The notes under the pieces: generated by a model
What the model was told of the DNA's origin: nothing
The model's input: only the letters and a program-made list of their open reading frames with translations
Databases searched by the model: none
Made by a program: the position numbers and the translations under genes
Source: Streptomyces sp. ISL-94
Lineage (GTDB): Bacteria; Actinomycetota; Actinomycetes; Streptomycetales; Streptomycetaceae
DNA: 64,000 bases
Assembly: GCF_018614075.1 (NCBI RefSeq)
Contig: NZ_JAGGOZ010000039.1
Coordinates: 46,794-110,793 of the forward strand
Direction of reading: 5' to 3'
In this document: positions 42,803 to 52,227 of the stretch, piece after piece
How positions within the stretch are numbered: the first letter of the stretch is position 1
Layout of the letters: each line of letters begins with the position of its first letter

Positions 42803-44017
42803 CTACTCCCCCAGGAGTGCGGCCTCGGCGTCGAAGCCGTACAGCCAGTCCTGCTTGCGCAGGTTCTGGGTGCCGGCCAGGGCCAGGTCGCGTTCGCGCT
42901 GCCCTTCCCCGTCGGAGAGGTGAAAGGTCCGGGAGTTCGCCCGGGACAGCCGCTGGAGCTCGTCGGTGCGAGGTCGGCGCACCTGCTCGTAACGGGCGAG
43001 CGCCGCGGGGATGTCGTCCGGTCGGATGCCCCGCAGGCAGGCGGTGAGCACGACGGCGTCCTCGATCGCCTGGTTGGCTCCCTGCGCCTGGAAGGGAAGC
43101 ATGGGATGCGCCGCGTCCCCGACGACCGCGATCCGGCGAGTGGACCAGCGTGTGAGCGGGTCACGGTCGTGCAGGGCCCAGCGGCCCACGGAGCCGAGGG
43201 CCTTGAGGACGCTGAGCACCTCCTCGTTCCACCCTTGGTAGGTCTCCACGAGGTCCTCGACGCGGCCTTCGGCCGTCCACGACTCGACCGACCAGTCACC
43301 GGCCGGAGCCGTGGCCCCGACACTGATCCACCTTCCGGCGCTCACCGGGTAGCACACACAGTGCTGTTCCGGCCCGAACCACAGCCGGACCTTCGGATCC
43401 TCCAGGAGGAACGGCAGCTGTTCGCCCGGCACCAGTCCCCGGTAGATGGACTGCCCGGAGAACCTGGGTTCGTCCATGGCGAGGGCGTCGCGCACGACCG
43501 AGTGGATGCCGTCGGCGCCGATCACCACGTCGGCCTCGTACGTGGAGCCGTCCTCGAAACGGAGCCGCGCCCCCTCCGGCAGCTCCTCCACGCCCACACA
43601 ACGGCGCCCGATGTGGAGGATGTTGTCATCGATACTCGACAGCAGCGCCTGGTGCAGATCGGCGCGGTGCACCGTGTAGTACGGCGCCCCGTAGAGCTCT
43701 TCGCAGGCGTCGCCGAGCTCGGTGCGGCCGAGCAGCCGGCTGTCGTCCCAGCTGCGCATCTCCACGGCGGAGGGGCGCACCGCCACCGGACTCAGCGACC
43801 GGGCGAGACCCAGACGGTGCAGGAGGCGGGTGGCGTTGGGTGCGAGCTGCACACCGGCCCCCACCTCACGCAGGTTCTTCGTCTGTTCGAAGACCTCGCA
43901 ACGGATGCCGGCACGGCTGAGGGACAGTGCCACGGTGAGGCCGGCGATGCCGGCGCCCACGACCGCAATGCGGGCACCGCCGCGCTTCCCCACGGAAGGC
44001 GTGTGATTCTGGATCAT
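42803..44017 (-). CDS. FAD-dependent aromatic hydroxylase (salicylate/aminobenzoate hydroxylase-like)
   Basis: 404 residues, class A flavoprotein monooxygenase. FAD motifs: IAVVGAGIAGLTVALSL, the DG motif VVIGADGIHSVVRD and the GD motif IAVVGDAAHPMLPFQAQGAN. No C-terminal membrane helix. Likely substrate is the aminohydroxybenzoate made by the genes upstream in its operon; para- or decarboxylative (salicylate-hydroxylase-like) hydroxylation are both possible. Last gene of the leftward operon, 24 bases after the adenylating enzyme. Confidence 0.9.
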   Translation of the reverse strand: MIQNHTPSVGKRGGARIAVVGAGIAGLTVALSLSRAGIRCEVFEQTKNLREVGAGVQLAPNATRLLHRLGLARSLSPVAVRPSAVEMRSWDDSRLLGRTELGDACEELYGAPYYTVHRADLHQALLSSIDDNILHIGRRCVGVEELPEGARLRFEDGSTYEADVVIGADGIHSVVRDALAMDEPRFSGQSIYRGLVPGEQLPFLLEDPKVRLWFGPEQHCVCYPVSAGRWISVGATAPAGDWSVESWTAEGRVEDLVETYQGWNEEVLSVLKALGSVGRWALHDRDPLTRWSTRRIAVVGDAAHPMLPFQAQGANQAIEDAVVLTACLRGIRPDDIPAALARYEQVRRPRTDELQRLSRANSRTFHLSDGEGQRERDLALAGTQNLRKQDWLYGFDAEAALLGE

Positions 44018-44041
44018 GATTACAACTCTCGACGGGCGGTC

Positions 44042-45355
44042 TCAGTAGTAGAGGATGGCCTTGTTCCAGTCCTCGTCCGGGCCGAACAGACTTCTGGGTT
44101 TGACGACGTCTGGCATGCCGGTCAGCACATCCTGCGGGACCAGGCTGCCCGGAGCGACCCCCTCGACCCGGCACTCGACGCCCAGCTCCCGCCGCACCGT
44201 GTCTGCCAGTTCGGCGCACGCCGCCGTCCGGTGCTCGGCCGCCACCTCGATCTCGACCCGCAGGTGGTCGGAGGCGGTCTGCGCACGCCAGAACAGCACT
44301 CCGTACTCGAAGGGGAGGTTGTAGACGAGGTCCTCCAGCCGGTGCTGGGTGATCAGGGTGTCACCGATCCGGTGCCCGTAGACGGCCCGTCCGAGGACGG
44401 TGACGGTGGGCAGCACCCAGCCGCACGGACAGGGGTCGTACGACACCTCGACCGAGTCCTCCAGGTTGTAGCGCAGCAGCGGCATGGCCGCCCGGTGGAG
44501 TGGTGTGACGACCAGCTGCCCCACGCCCTCCCGGCCGATCTCCCCGGTGTCCGGGTCGCGGACCTCGAACAGGACACGGTCGGCCCACAGGTGCAGGCGG
44601 CCGTGCGTGCACTCGCCGGCCAGACTTCCGGTCTCGGTGGAGCCGTACTCCTCTACCACCGGAACGCCCCACAGCCTGCTGATACGGGCCCGCCGGGCCG
44701 GGCTCAGCGGCTCGCCGCCCACAAACAGCGCGCGCAGTGCGGGGAAGTCCCGGTCGGGCCGGAGCCCCGCGGCCTTGGCCGCGGCTGCCCACAGCAGGCA
44801 TTCCGTGGGCATCGACCAGGTCAGCGACACGTCGAGGTCGTGCAGGGCCCTGACCACCCGTGAATACGGCATGGCGAGGGAGCGGTTGTCGCCGGGAACG
44901 ACAGTCGCGCCGTTCAGCCGCCCCGCCGCATGCGCCAGATGCCCGGTGAGCAGCATGGCGTAGGGGGTGCGGACCAGCAGCGTGTCCGACGCGTCCATGC
45001 CGACCCACTTGCGGGCGAAGCGTTCGGCGAGATCGACCCAGTCGTCCTCGGTGTAGAAGGAGGGTGTGGGCTGACCGGTGGAGCCGCTGGACTCGTGATA
45101 CGTCGCCAGTTCGCTCTTGGCCACCGCCAGCATGCCGAACGGGTAGTTGTCGCGGAGATCGGACTTGGTGGTGGTGGGCAGCCGGCCGAAGTCAGCCGCG
45201 TCGCCGGACATCGCGTCCGTACCCAGCCGGCCCTGGTAGAAGGGCGACTTGGCGGCACGCTCGAGGACCCCGGGCAGCAGCGCCTGCTGCAGCGCCGCCA
45301 GTTCTCCGTACGTGGACCAGTCGCCGATTCCGGGCAGCTTGACGGTCGTCGTCAC
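44042..45355 (-). CDS. Phenylacetate-CoA-ligase-like adenylating enzyme
   Basis: 437 residues from GTG 45355 (CTGGAGGAA upstream). ANL-superfamily enzyme of the PaaK branch: ESSGSTGQPTPSFYT is the phosphate loop, EYGSTETG the adenine-binding motif, LRYNLEDSVEV the ribose-binding Asp region; the small C-terminal domain (VEIEVAAEHRTAAC) lacks the usual conserved catalytic Lys of PaaK-type ends as far as I can see. Activates an aryl carboxylate as AMP ester. It overlaps the amidohydrolase-fold gene by 4 bases (GTGA), so the two enzymes are made together. Similar pairs serve benzoxazole formation in A33853 and nataxazole pathways (recalled). Confidence 0.88.
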   Translation of the reverse strand: MTTTVKLPGIGDWSTYGELAALQQALLPGVLERAAKSPFYQGRLGTDAMSGDAADFGRLPTTTKSDLRDNYPFGMLAVAKSELATYHESSGSTGQPTPSFYTEDDWVDLAERFARKWVGMDASDTLLVRTPYAMLLTGHLAHAAGRLNGATVVPGDNRSLAMPYSRVVRALHDLDVSLTWSMPTECLLWAAAAKAAGLRPDRDFPALRALFVGGEPLSPARRARISRLWGVPVVEEYGSTETGSLAGECTHGRLHLWADRVLFEVRDPDTGEIGREGVGQLVVTPLHRAAMPLLRYNLEDSVEVSYDPCPCGWVLPTVTVLGRAVYGHRIGDTLITQHRLEDLVYNLPFEYGVLFWRAQTASDHLRVEIEVAAEHRTAACAELADTVRRELGVECRVEGVAPGSLVPQDVLTGMPDVVKPRSLFGPDEDWNKAILYY

Positions 45356-46140
45356 CGCGTTTCCTCCAGTCCGAGAAGACGGCAAGCGTTGCGCCACGCG
45401 ATCTTCTGCCATTCGTCGTCGTCGAGCCCCAGCCGGCGGAGCTTGGTCAGCTCCACCTCGGGGTGCTGCAGCGGAGCCTCGGAGCCGAAGAGCACCCGGT
45501 CCGCGCCGAGTTGGTCGACGGCGGCGCGGGCCACGCAGGTGTAGCCGCCCGACGTCTCCAGCAGCACGTTCCGCAGCGGGGCGATCAGCTCGACCGCGTA
45601 CAAGTCGATGTTCCCGATGCCCGCGTGCCCAAGGACGAAGGTGACCTCGGGATAGCGGGTGGCGAGCGACACGAGGTCGGCGACCCGGCTGCCGGAGCGT
45701 TCCAGGCAGACGGTGTAGACGCTGTGCCCGACCTCCCGGGCGACCTCGACGAGGCCGGCGGTGCGCGGGTCGTCCAGCGCGATGCCGTGCACCGCCGGGG
45801 AGATCTCCATGCCGCGGAAGTCCGCCGCCGCGCGGCGGTAGTGCTCCGGATCCCGGTGCGGGTTGGCGAAGAAGAAGGGGATCAACCGGCCGTCCGACGC
45901 GGCGCAGGCCCGCAGGACCGCCTCGTTGTCCGCGTCGGATTCGATGCTCCCGCCCTCCACCAGGAAGCGGGAGAGCTGCGCGAGCGGCATGGTGCCGCCC
46001 GCGCAGACCACCGCACGGCCGATACCGCACTCGTCCATGGTGGCGATCAGGCGCCCTGGTGCCTGGGGCACCGGGGCGAGCCGCACATGGAAGTCCAGCA
46101 CCGGCCGCGCGGCCTCCGCCACCGACATGTGCGGACTCAC
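45352..46140 (-). CDS. Amidohydrolase-2-fold protein with altered metal site
   Basis: 262-residue TIM-barrel protein of the PF04909 type (DFHVRLAPVP at strand 1, VLGHAGIGNIDL, LFGSEAPLQHPE, NACRLLGL at the end). Several metal-site residues differ from the family: D-x-H-x-H is DFHVR, the usual GSDxP Asp is Glu, and the strand that normally carries a metal His reads VYTVCLE. It may have a weakened or different metal centre and so a condensing, cyclising or non-catalytic role. Amidohydrolase-fold proteins close the oxazole ring in A33853-type benzoxazole biosynthesis (recalled). GTG 46140 overlaps the upstream stop (GTGA). Confidence 0.85.
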   Translation of the reverse strand: MSPHMSVAEAARPVLDFHVRLAPVPQAPGRLIATMDECGIGRAVVCAGGTMPLAQLSRFLVEGGSIESDADNEAVLRACAASDGRLIPFFFANPHRDPEHYRRAAADFRGMEISPAVHGIALDDPRTAGLVEVAREVGHSVYTVCLERSGSRVADLVSLATRYPEVTFVLGHAGIGNIDLYAVELIAPLRNVLLETSGGYTCVARAAVDQLGADRVLFGSEAPLQHPEVELTKLRRLGLDDDEWQKIAWRNACRLLGLEETR

Positions 46141-47243
46141 TTCTCGAGGCAGAATTCGTCGATCGGGTAACCGACGTGACGGTCCTCGGTCGGCAGGTAG
46201 CCGAGCACCTTGTCACCGGGCTTGAGCTCGGTGCTGTTGAGCACGACGCCACCGGGGCCGAGCACCCGCACGTGCCAGTCGTCCTGGAGGATGAGGTTGA
46301 CCCGCTGACCGTTCGGCGCGACCGCGTCGATGGAGATGAGCGGACGGGACTCGATCTTCACCCGGCCGACGGTCACCATCCGGGTGCTGCCCTTGATGTC
46401 GACGGCCATCACCTTGCTGCCCGACTTGAGCTCGCTGAGGTAGCTGGTGCGCTCGTCCTTGGAGAGCGTGTACGAGTGGATGGCGCCGGCGTTCACCCGG
46501 AACGGGCGGGTCGGCATGTAGGGCAGCGGGTGCGTCTCGCTGACACACAGGATCATGCCCTTGGAGTGCGAGCCGACCATGATGCCTTCGTCCTCGCGGA
46601 GGTACGTGCAGGTGTCCACGCAGGCCCGCTCGCCCATGCCGATGTGGGAGGTCTCCACGATCTCCAGCTCGGTCAGGTTGAGGTCCGGCACGTCGGACTG
46701 GGCCGCGGCCTTCAGCTTGGCCGCGTCGCCGACCGCCTTGGGCGCCATCATCACGCCGTCCGAGCCGTGTTCCAGGACACCGAAGATGATCTCGGCCTCC
46801 TCGACGTCGTGGGCGACGGTGACCATGCTGCCGGTGGAGCCGGCCGCCGCGGCGATGACGATCTCCAGCGGGATCTTGGTGGGGTCACGGAAGAGCAGCA
46901 GGCTCCACCGCTCGGTGCGCGCCGACTCGCAGGCGTCCTCCAGGGTCGGCGCGTCGATGATCTCCACGAAACGGCCGAACTCCACCCCGGGGTGCTTGAT
47001 GGCCAGTTCGGCCGGGGTCACACCGTGCCGGGCAGGTTCGACGACGACCACCGTCGCGTCCCCGAAGTCCTCCGGCAGGTCCTTGCCCTGCGGGAAGAGG
47101 ATCTTGGTGATCGTGGGCGGCAGGCCCGCCAGATCGGCCGTGTCGTCCGCGACAATGCCTTCGAGGCGGTAGTGCAGCGCCTCCTGAAGGATCGCCTCCT
47201 TGGCCTCGCCGAGACCTCGGATGTCCAGCCAGCTGATCTTCAT
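46137..47243 (-). CDS. GriH-like 3-amino-4-hydroxybenzoate synthase (3-dehydroquinate synthase II family)
   Basis: 368 residues from ATG 47243 (AGGAGTACC upstream). Begins MKISWLDIRGL; conserved segments VAHDVEEAEIIFGVLEHGSDG, GSHSKGMILCVSETHPLPYM and FRVNAGAIHSYTL are those of archaeal DHQ synthase II. In grixazone biosynthesis the homologue GriH converts the GriI product to 3,4-AHBA through NAD-independent cyclisation and dehydration. Co-transcribed with the aldolase 64 bases upstream. Together with the aldolase it makes 3,4-AHBA the expected precursor. Confidence 0.92.
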   Translation of the reverse strand: MKISWLDIRGLGEAKEAILQEALHYRLEGIVADDTADLAGLPPTITKILFPQGKDLPEDFGDATVVVVEPARHGVTPAELAIKHPGVEFGRFVEIIDAPTLEDACESARTERWSLLLFRDPTKIPLEIVIAAAAGSTGSMVTVAHDVEEAEIIFGVLEHGSDGVMMAPKAVGDAAKLKAAAQSDVPDLNLTELEIVETSHIGMGERACVDTCTYLREDEGIMVGSHSKGMILCVSETHPLPYMPTRPFRVNAGAIHSYTLSKDERTSYLSELKSGSKVMAVDIKGSTRMVTVGRVKIESRPLISIDAVAPNGQRVNLILQDDWHVRVLGPGGVVLNSTELKPGDKVLGYLPTEDRHVGYPIDEFCLEK

Positions 47244-47307
47244 TTCGGTACTCCTGTATGGATGTGAGTGGTATGGGGGCGAAAGGTCGGCCGCCGGCCG
47301 GTGCGGC

Positions 47308-48156
47308 TCAGCCGACAAGGGTGGGGATCTGCTCCACGCGCTGCGTCTGTGTGGCGTGAGGGTCATCGATGCCATGGCCGAGGAACTGGCGCAGACGCTG
47401 CGCGATCTGCCGCGTCATCGCGCCCGGGTCGGCGGACTCGAAGATGTTGCGACCCATCGCGAAACCGCTGACGCCGCCGCGCAGCGCCTCGTCCACGTAC
47501 GCCAGCACGTCGGGCACCGCGGTCTTGCGCGGACCTCCGGCCACGATGACCGGGATCGCCGCGTTCTTGACGACGTCCGCCATCTCGTCGGGTGAACCCA
47601 CGTACGGCGTCTTGACGATGTCGGCGCCGAGTTCGGTGGCCACGGTGATGGCGTGGGCGACGAGGGCGGGGTCCCGCGGATTGGTGACCTTCGGGCCCCG
47701 CGGATAGATCATGGCCAGCAGAGGAACGTTCCAGCGGTCGCAGAGGTCCGACACGCGGCCGAGGTCCGTGATCTGCTGCCGCTCCTCGGCCGAGCCGAGG
47801 TTGACGTGCACGCTGACCGCGTCGGCGCCGTGCCGCAGTGCCTCGTCGACTCCGCTCACCAGGTACTTGGCGTCCGGGTCCTGGGCGTGCATGGTGCTCG
47901 CGCTCAGGTGGACGATCAGCGAGGTTCGGAAGAACCGGTCCGGGCTGACGTGGCGCAGCCCGCCCTTGTGGAGGACCACCGCGTCGGCGCCGTTGTCGAC
48001 GATCTGCCCGACCAGGGCGTCCAGTCCACCGTCCCGCATGGTGATCGGCCCGTCGCTGATGGGGTGGTCCAGCGGTACGACAAGCAGCGGGTCGCCGCCG
48101 TCGCTGTACAGGCGCCTCAACCGGATCCTCCGGCCGAATGAAAGATTGGTGAACAT
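47308..48156 (-). CDS. GriI-like C7N aldolase (DhnA/ADTH synthase family)
   Basis: 282 residues. Class I aldolase: VPLDHPISDGP, catalytic Tyr in LLAMIYPRGP and Schiff-base Lys in ADIVKTPYVGSP are all present. The GriI homologue condenses aspartate semialdehyde with dihydroxyacetone phosphate to 2-amino-4,5-dihydroxy-6-oxoheptanoate 7-phosphate. Start is ATG 48156 with AGGAGGGG; GTG 48159 is possible. First gene of the five-gene leftward operon; regulatory element B lies about 110 bases upstream. Confidence 0.93.
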   Translation of the reverse strand: MFTNLSFGRRIRLRRLYSDGGDPLLVVPLDHPISDGPITMRDGGLDALVGQIVDNGADAVVLHKGGLRHVSPDRFFRTSLIVHLSASTMHAQDPDAKYLVSGVDEALRHGADAVSVHVNLGSAEERQQITDLGRVSDLCDRWNVPLLAMIYPRGPKVTNPRDPALVAHAITVATELGADIVKTPYVGSPDEMADVVKNAAIPVIVAGGPRKTAVPDVLAYVDEALRGGVSGFAMGRNIFESADPGAMTRQIAQRLRQFLGHGIDDPHATQTQRVEQIPTLVG

Positions 48157-48266
48157 CACTCATCCCCTCCTCGCGGGTGTGGGGCGGGAGCCCAGCGGTC
48201 CTCAGTCCCGGCTCGCTCGGCTTGCCCTGGCCCGTCGACGGCAAGTTTTCGTCGACCGACCGTGGC

Positions 48267-48290
48267 GCGCCATCGCCCGTTTACGTGATC
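48267..48290. promoter_or_regulatory. Cluster regulatory element, site B
   Basis: In the 392-base divergent gap between the aldolase operon and the LAL regulator. Minus-strand reading GATCACGTAAACGGGCGATG closely matches site C (GATCACGTAAAGACGCGATG). The rest of the gap (48291-48548) shows no ORF; a weak TCACCCG echo of part 2 lies near 48310-48330. Confidence 0.65.
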
Positions 48291-48548
48291 CCGCCGGTGA
48301 GGGCCACGGGAGATTCGGGTGACGGACCCCGGCGGGGCACGGCGCCCTCGCGTTCGGAGGGCGGGGGGTACCGCCGATTCAGGCGCACACGGGGGAATTC
48401 CGTCGGCATCCATGCATTGCGCACATAAGACTCCGCATAGGGAACACTTTCGGCCACTCCCGAGATCCGCCCCCGTGAGATGCCAATAGACAATCAGCCA
48501 GCAGCGGCTAACGTGAGATCGAAAGAATGTGCTGGTGAGAGGGCCAGA

Positions 48549-51425
48549 ATGGAGAATCAGGTGCTTTTCACCAGCAAGCACCACGGGGGAACGATGCAAA
48601 GCATGGTTGTGGAGAGCACCGGTCCGATTGTCGGTCGGGAAACAGAATTGGCCGGTCTGCGCGAAGCCCTGAGAACGGCGGCGTCTGGAACCGGCCAGTG
48701 TCTCGTCGTGGAGGGGCTGCCCGGAATCGGCAAGAGTCGACTGCTGCAGGAGGCTGCCCGGGAAGCGGGGCGGCTGGGGATGACGGCTGCGCTCGGCCGG
48801 GCCACCGAGCTGGACCGGGTGGCTCCGCTCGCGGTCTTACTGTCCGCGCTGCGGGACAGCCTGCCCGCCGTCGTGGACTCGGCGGACATGGCGGCGCTCG
48901 GCGGCCTGGGGGGCCAGGAGGCCAACCGCTTCTGGCTGGTCAGCCGGCTCGGCGACCTCATCGAGGAGTACGCCCGTACCCGCCCGCTGCTCATCGCCTT
49001 GGACGACGCCCAGGCGATGGACGAGCTCACGGCGTTCACCCTGCAGATCCTGGTGCCCAGGCTGCGCGGCTGCTCGGTGATGTGGCTGCTGGCACGGCGC
49101 TCGCCGTCAGCCCAGTCACCGAGGTACGACGTGGTCGGCCGGCTCCTCGAGGACGGGGCGCGGCACGTCGCGCTCGAACCGCTCGGCAGCGACGCCATCG
49201 CCCAGTTCTGTTCGCACGCGCTCGGCGCGGCCCCGAGTCCCGTGCTGGCGGGGCTCGCTGCGGACAGCGGCGGCAACCCCTTCCTGCTCGGACAGCTGCT
49301 CAACGCCCTGGAGGACAGCGGCCGGCTGCACCGCGCCGACGGCAGGGTGGAGGTCGTCGGGAGCGACACGCTGCCCGGCGACTTCCTGTCAGCGGTCGAC
49401 TACCAGCTGCGCCACCTGTCCGTGCCGACCCGCCGGCTCCTGGAGGCCGGCTCGGTCTTCGGCCGGCCGTTCCTGCTGAGCGAGGCGGCCGGCCTGCTCG
49501 GCGAGCGCGGTGTCGCCCTCTTGGCCCAGGTCGAGGAGGCGGTGGGGGCACACGTCCTGGTGGACGACGGCACAGCGCTCGCCTTCCGCCACGACCTCAT
49601 CAGGGAGGCGGTGTACGACGGGCTGACCGGATCGGTACGGCGGGCCCTCCACGAAGAGGCCGCCACGGTCCTGGAGGCCTCGGGCAGGCCGCGCGCCGAG
49701 ACCGCGCTGCACCTCATCCGGGGGGCCTGCAGGAACAGCCCGCACACCATCACCGTGCTCTGCGAGGCGGCGGACGAGGTGGCCTCCACCTCCCCCAGCA
49801 CGGCCGCCGACATGATGCTGGAGGCGCTCGACATCCTGCCTTCCGACGATCCCAAGGCGCCTTCCCTCATCGCCAGGGTGGTGAGCCTGCTGGCTGCGTC
49901 CGGTCGCATCCCCGAGGCCCGCGAGCTGGCAGGGGTGGCGCTGCACCGCAACATCAGCCGCGTCCAGGAGGCGGCCGTCTACGTCGGGCTGGCCGATGCG
50001 CTCAAGCACGCCGGCCAGGACGCGATGGCGGTCGAGTACACCCGTCGGGCCTTGGCCCACCCCGGGATTCCGGACGCGGTACGGGGACGGCTCCTCGCCG
50101 TCCAGGCGCACGCCCTGCTCACCGGCGACGACCTGACCGGCGCGGAGGCCGCGGCGACCGAGGCGATGGTGCTCGGGGAGCCGGAGACGGCGGTGTACGC
50201 GGGCGCGGCCCGCAGCTCCGCCGCACGCATCCGGGGCCGGATCGAGGAGGCCGTGTCACTCGCCTCGGACGCCGTGCAACTGGCCGACGACGCGGGCCGG
50301 GACGCGCGTCACCGGCACCCCCGGCTGTGGCTGGGCCGCGCTCTGGTCGCCGCCGACCGCTTCGGCGAGGCCGATGCCGTCTTCGAGCTCGGGGAGGGCG
50401 ACGCGCGCACACTGGGCTCCGCCTGGTCACTGCCCCTGTGGCACTACGGCCGGGCCGAGCTGCGGATGATGGCCGGCCAGCTGGAGGACGCCCAGGCGGA
50501 GGCACTGGCAGGCAAGGCGGTGGCCGAGCAGCTCAGTGCCCACGCCATCGTTCCGTCGCTGCTCGGCATACTCGGCCAGGTGGCCATCCACCGGGACGAA
50601 CTCGTGCGGGCCCGCGGGCTGTTCAGGGACGCGCGCCGGATGGTCGACTCCGGGTGCGGGGTCGTGGCGGAGGACCTCGCCTGGCTGCAGGCCCAGCTGG
50701 CGTACGCCGCGGGGGACCCCAAGGCGGCGGTGACCGCCTTGTCGGGGGTCTACGAGCAGCTCGAGGACCGCCCCCTGCTGCTGACCCAGGTCGCGTGGGC
50801 GTCACCGGGGCTGGTGCGGTTCGCGCTCGACGCGGGGGCGCGCCTCGAAGCGGAGGCGGCCGCGGCCGCGGCCCGGCGGCTGGCCGACAGCACCCCGAAG
50901 AACGTCTCGCTCACGGCCGCCATGCACCATGCCGAGGGCCTCCTGAACGACGACGTGGCGTCCCTGCACGCCGCGGTGGAGACGTACCGGACGAGCCCGC
51001 GCCACCTCGCGCGGGGCATCGCCCTGGAGGACGCCGCGCACGCCGAGGCCCGGGCAGGGCGCCGCACCCACGCCGTCGCCCTGTTCGAGGAGGCCCTCGG
51101 CCGGTTCACGCACTGCGGGGCCACCCGGTCCGTGGCGCGGGTCCAGCGGGCACTGCGCGCGCTGGGCATACGCCGTAAGAAGTGGCAGTCGGTGCAGAGG
51201 GCGCAGACGGGCTGGGACAGCCTGACCGACGCCGAGCTGCGCGTGGTGCGCCTGGTCGCCGAAGGGCTGACCAACCGGGCCGCCGCGGAGCGGCTGTTCC
51301 TGTCCCCGCACACCGTCGACACGCATCTGCGCCATGCCTTCGCCAAGCTGGGCGTCTCCAGCCGGGTCGAGCTCGCGCGGCAGGCGATGGTCCACGAGGC
51401 GGACGAGGAGCCGGCCGGCGCCTGA
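48549..51425 (+). CDS. LuxR-family LAL transcriptional regulator with TTA codon
   Basis: 958 residues from ATG 48549 (GAGAGGGCC upstream; ATG 48594 possible). N-terminal ATPase: Walker A GLPGIGKS, Walker B LLIALDDAQ; a long helical TPR-like middle; C-terminal LuxR HTH (LTDAELRVVRLVAEGLTNRA, LFLSPHTVDTHLRHAFAKLG). LAL proteins are pathway activators. Codon 97 (48837-48839) is TTA, read only by the bldA tRNA, so production should depend on development. Its own upstream gap carries site B, which it may bind. Confidence 0.93.
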   Translation: MENQVLFTSKHHGGTMQSMVVESTGPIVGRETELAGLREALRTAASGTGQCLVVEGLPGIGKSRLLQEAAREAGRLGMTAALGRATELDRVAPLAVLLSALRDSLPAVVDSADMAALGGLGGQEANRFWLVSRLGDLIEEYARTRPLLIALDDAQAMDELTAFTLQILVPRLRGCSVMWLLARRSPSAQSPRYDVVGRLLEDGARHVALEPLGSDAIAQFCSHALGAAPSPVLAGLAADSGGNPFLLGQLLNALEDSGRLHRADGRVEVVGSDTLPGDFLSAVDYQLRHLSVPTRRLLEAGSVFGRPFLLSEAAGLLGERGVALLAQVEEAVGAHVLVDDGTALAFRHDLIREAVYDGLTGSVRRALHEEAATVLEASGRPRAETALHLIRGACRNSPHTITVLCEAADEVASTSPSTAADMMLEALDILPSDDPKAPSLIARVVSLLAASGRIPEARELAGVALHRNISRVQEAAVYVGLADALKHAGQDAMAVEYTRRALAHPGIPDAVRGRLLAVQAHALLTGDDLTGAEAAATEAMVLGEPETAVYAGAARSSAARIRGRIEEAVSLASDAVQLADDAGRDARHRHPRLWLGRALVAADRFGEADAVFELGEGDARTLGSAWSLPLWHYGRAELRMMAGQLEDAQAEALAGKAVAEQLSAHAIVPSLLGILGQVAIHRDELVRARGLFRDARRMVDSGCGVVAEDLAWLQAQLAYAAGDPKAAVTALSGVYEQLEDRPLLLTQVAWASPGLVRFALDAGARLEAEAAAAAARRLADSTPKNVSLTAAMHHAEGLLNDDVASLHAAVETYRTSPRHLARGIALEDAAHAEARAGRRTHAVALFEEALGRFTHCGATRSVARVQRALRALGIRRKKWQSVQRAQTGWDSLTDAELRVVRLVAEGLTNRAAAERLFLSPHTVDTHLRHAFAKLGVSSRVELARQAMVHEADEEPAGA

Positions 51426-51465
51426 TCCCCCTCCTGGTCCCCCGGGGCCGTGGCCGCCCGAGCGG

Positions 51466-51942
51466 TCACCCCCGGGGGCGCAGGTCCTCCCGCATGCGGA
51501 CCATTCTGTCGACGATCGGCTGCACGATCCCGCCGAAGTACTGGGCGGTCGACTCCACGAAGGAGCTGTCCCGCTCGCCCTTCGCCTTCCCTTCCGCCGA
51601 GAGCACCACCCTGATCGTGAGCGTGGTGGCTCCCTGCTCGTCGTGCCCGATCTCGTTGTGGATCTCGGCCAGGTAGGGGTCGTCCAGCTGGTGGAAGACC
51701 ATGAGCCGGCGGTCGTGGAAGACGACCCGCTCCCGGGCCTTGGCCTGGCCCGCCACGGTGATCTCCCGCAGCAGCCCGTCATCGTGGCGCTCCAGCACCC
51801 GGCAGTCGGTGATGCCGGCGATGAACGGAACCGGGTTCTCCGCCTTGCGCAGCAGCCCCTGCCAGACCTCCTCGGGGTCCAGCAGCTGCTTTCCCCCTGC
51901 GTCCTCTCCTACGACCGGCAGCGTCCAGCTCAGCACGGACAT
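51466..51942 (-). CDS. AtaL-like SRPBCC protein (DUF1857), copy 1
   Basis: 158 residues from ATG 51942 (CAGGAGGCG upstream). START/SRPBCC fold with LDPEEVWQGLLRKAENPVPF at helix 1 and AEIHNEIGHDEQGATTLTIR. Paralogous to the protein at 54715 (LDPEEVWQGLL vs QRDELWESLV; HNEIGHDEQG vs TNEIGEDEEG). These domains bind hydrophobic ligands and some act as aromatases or cyclases; AtaL belongs to the A201A cluster. Divergent from the BBE-type oxidase across regulatory site C. Confidence 0.85.
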   Translation of the reverse strand: MSVLSWTLPVVGEDAGGKQLLDPEEVWQGLLRKAENPVPFIAGITDCRVLERHDDGLLREITVAGQAKARERVVFHDRRLMVFHQLDDPYLAEIHNEIGHDEQGATTLTIRVVLSAEGKAKGERDSSFVESTAQYFGGIVQPIVDRMVRMREDLRPRG

Positions 51943-52042
51943 GGGTCTTCGCCTCCTGTGGCCCGGCACCGCGGCGGACGTCGTCGCCCGCGCGTCGCGG
52001 CGCTCTCGCAGTAAGGACAGCTTCCCCCCGTACGCCTCACGG

Positions 52043-52134
52043 GACATCCCCGGTTCGCGTGAGCTTCTCCCCGGCGCCGGAGCACGGCCACGCCGGCCGG
52101 ACCGGCCGAGGATCACGTAAAGACGCGATGCGCG
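52043..52134. promoter_or_regulatory. Cluster regulatory element, site C (two parts)
   Basis: Part 2 at 52043-52062 (GACATCCCCGGTTCGCGTGA) and part 1 at 52111-52134 (GATCACGTAAAGACGCGATG), starts 68 bases apart. TTGACA at 52146 just right of part 1 would fit a -35 box for the oxidase gene. The same pair with a 69-base offset occurs at 55.3 kb. Confidence 0.7.
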
Positions 52135-52227
52135 ACGAGGCGTGGTTGACAAGGCTGGGGACCCCGCAGCGCGGGTTTCGAGTCCCTCCGTGGACGGGCG
52201 TATCGGTACTTGATGGGGGAGCAGTAC

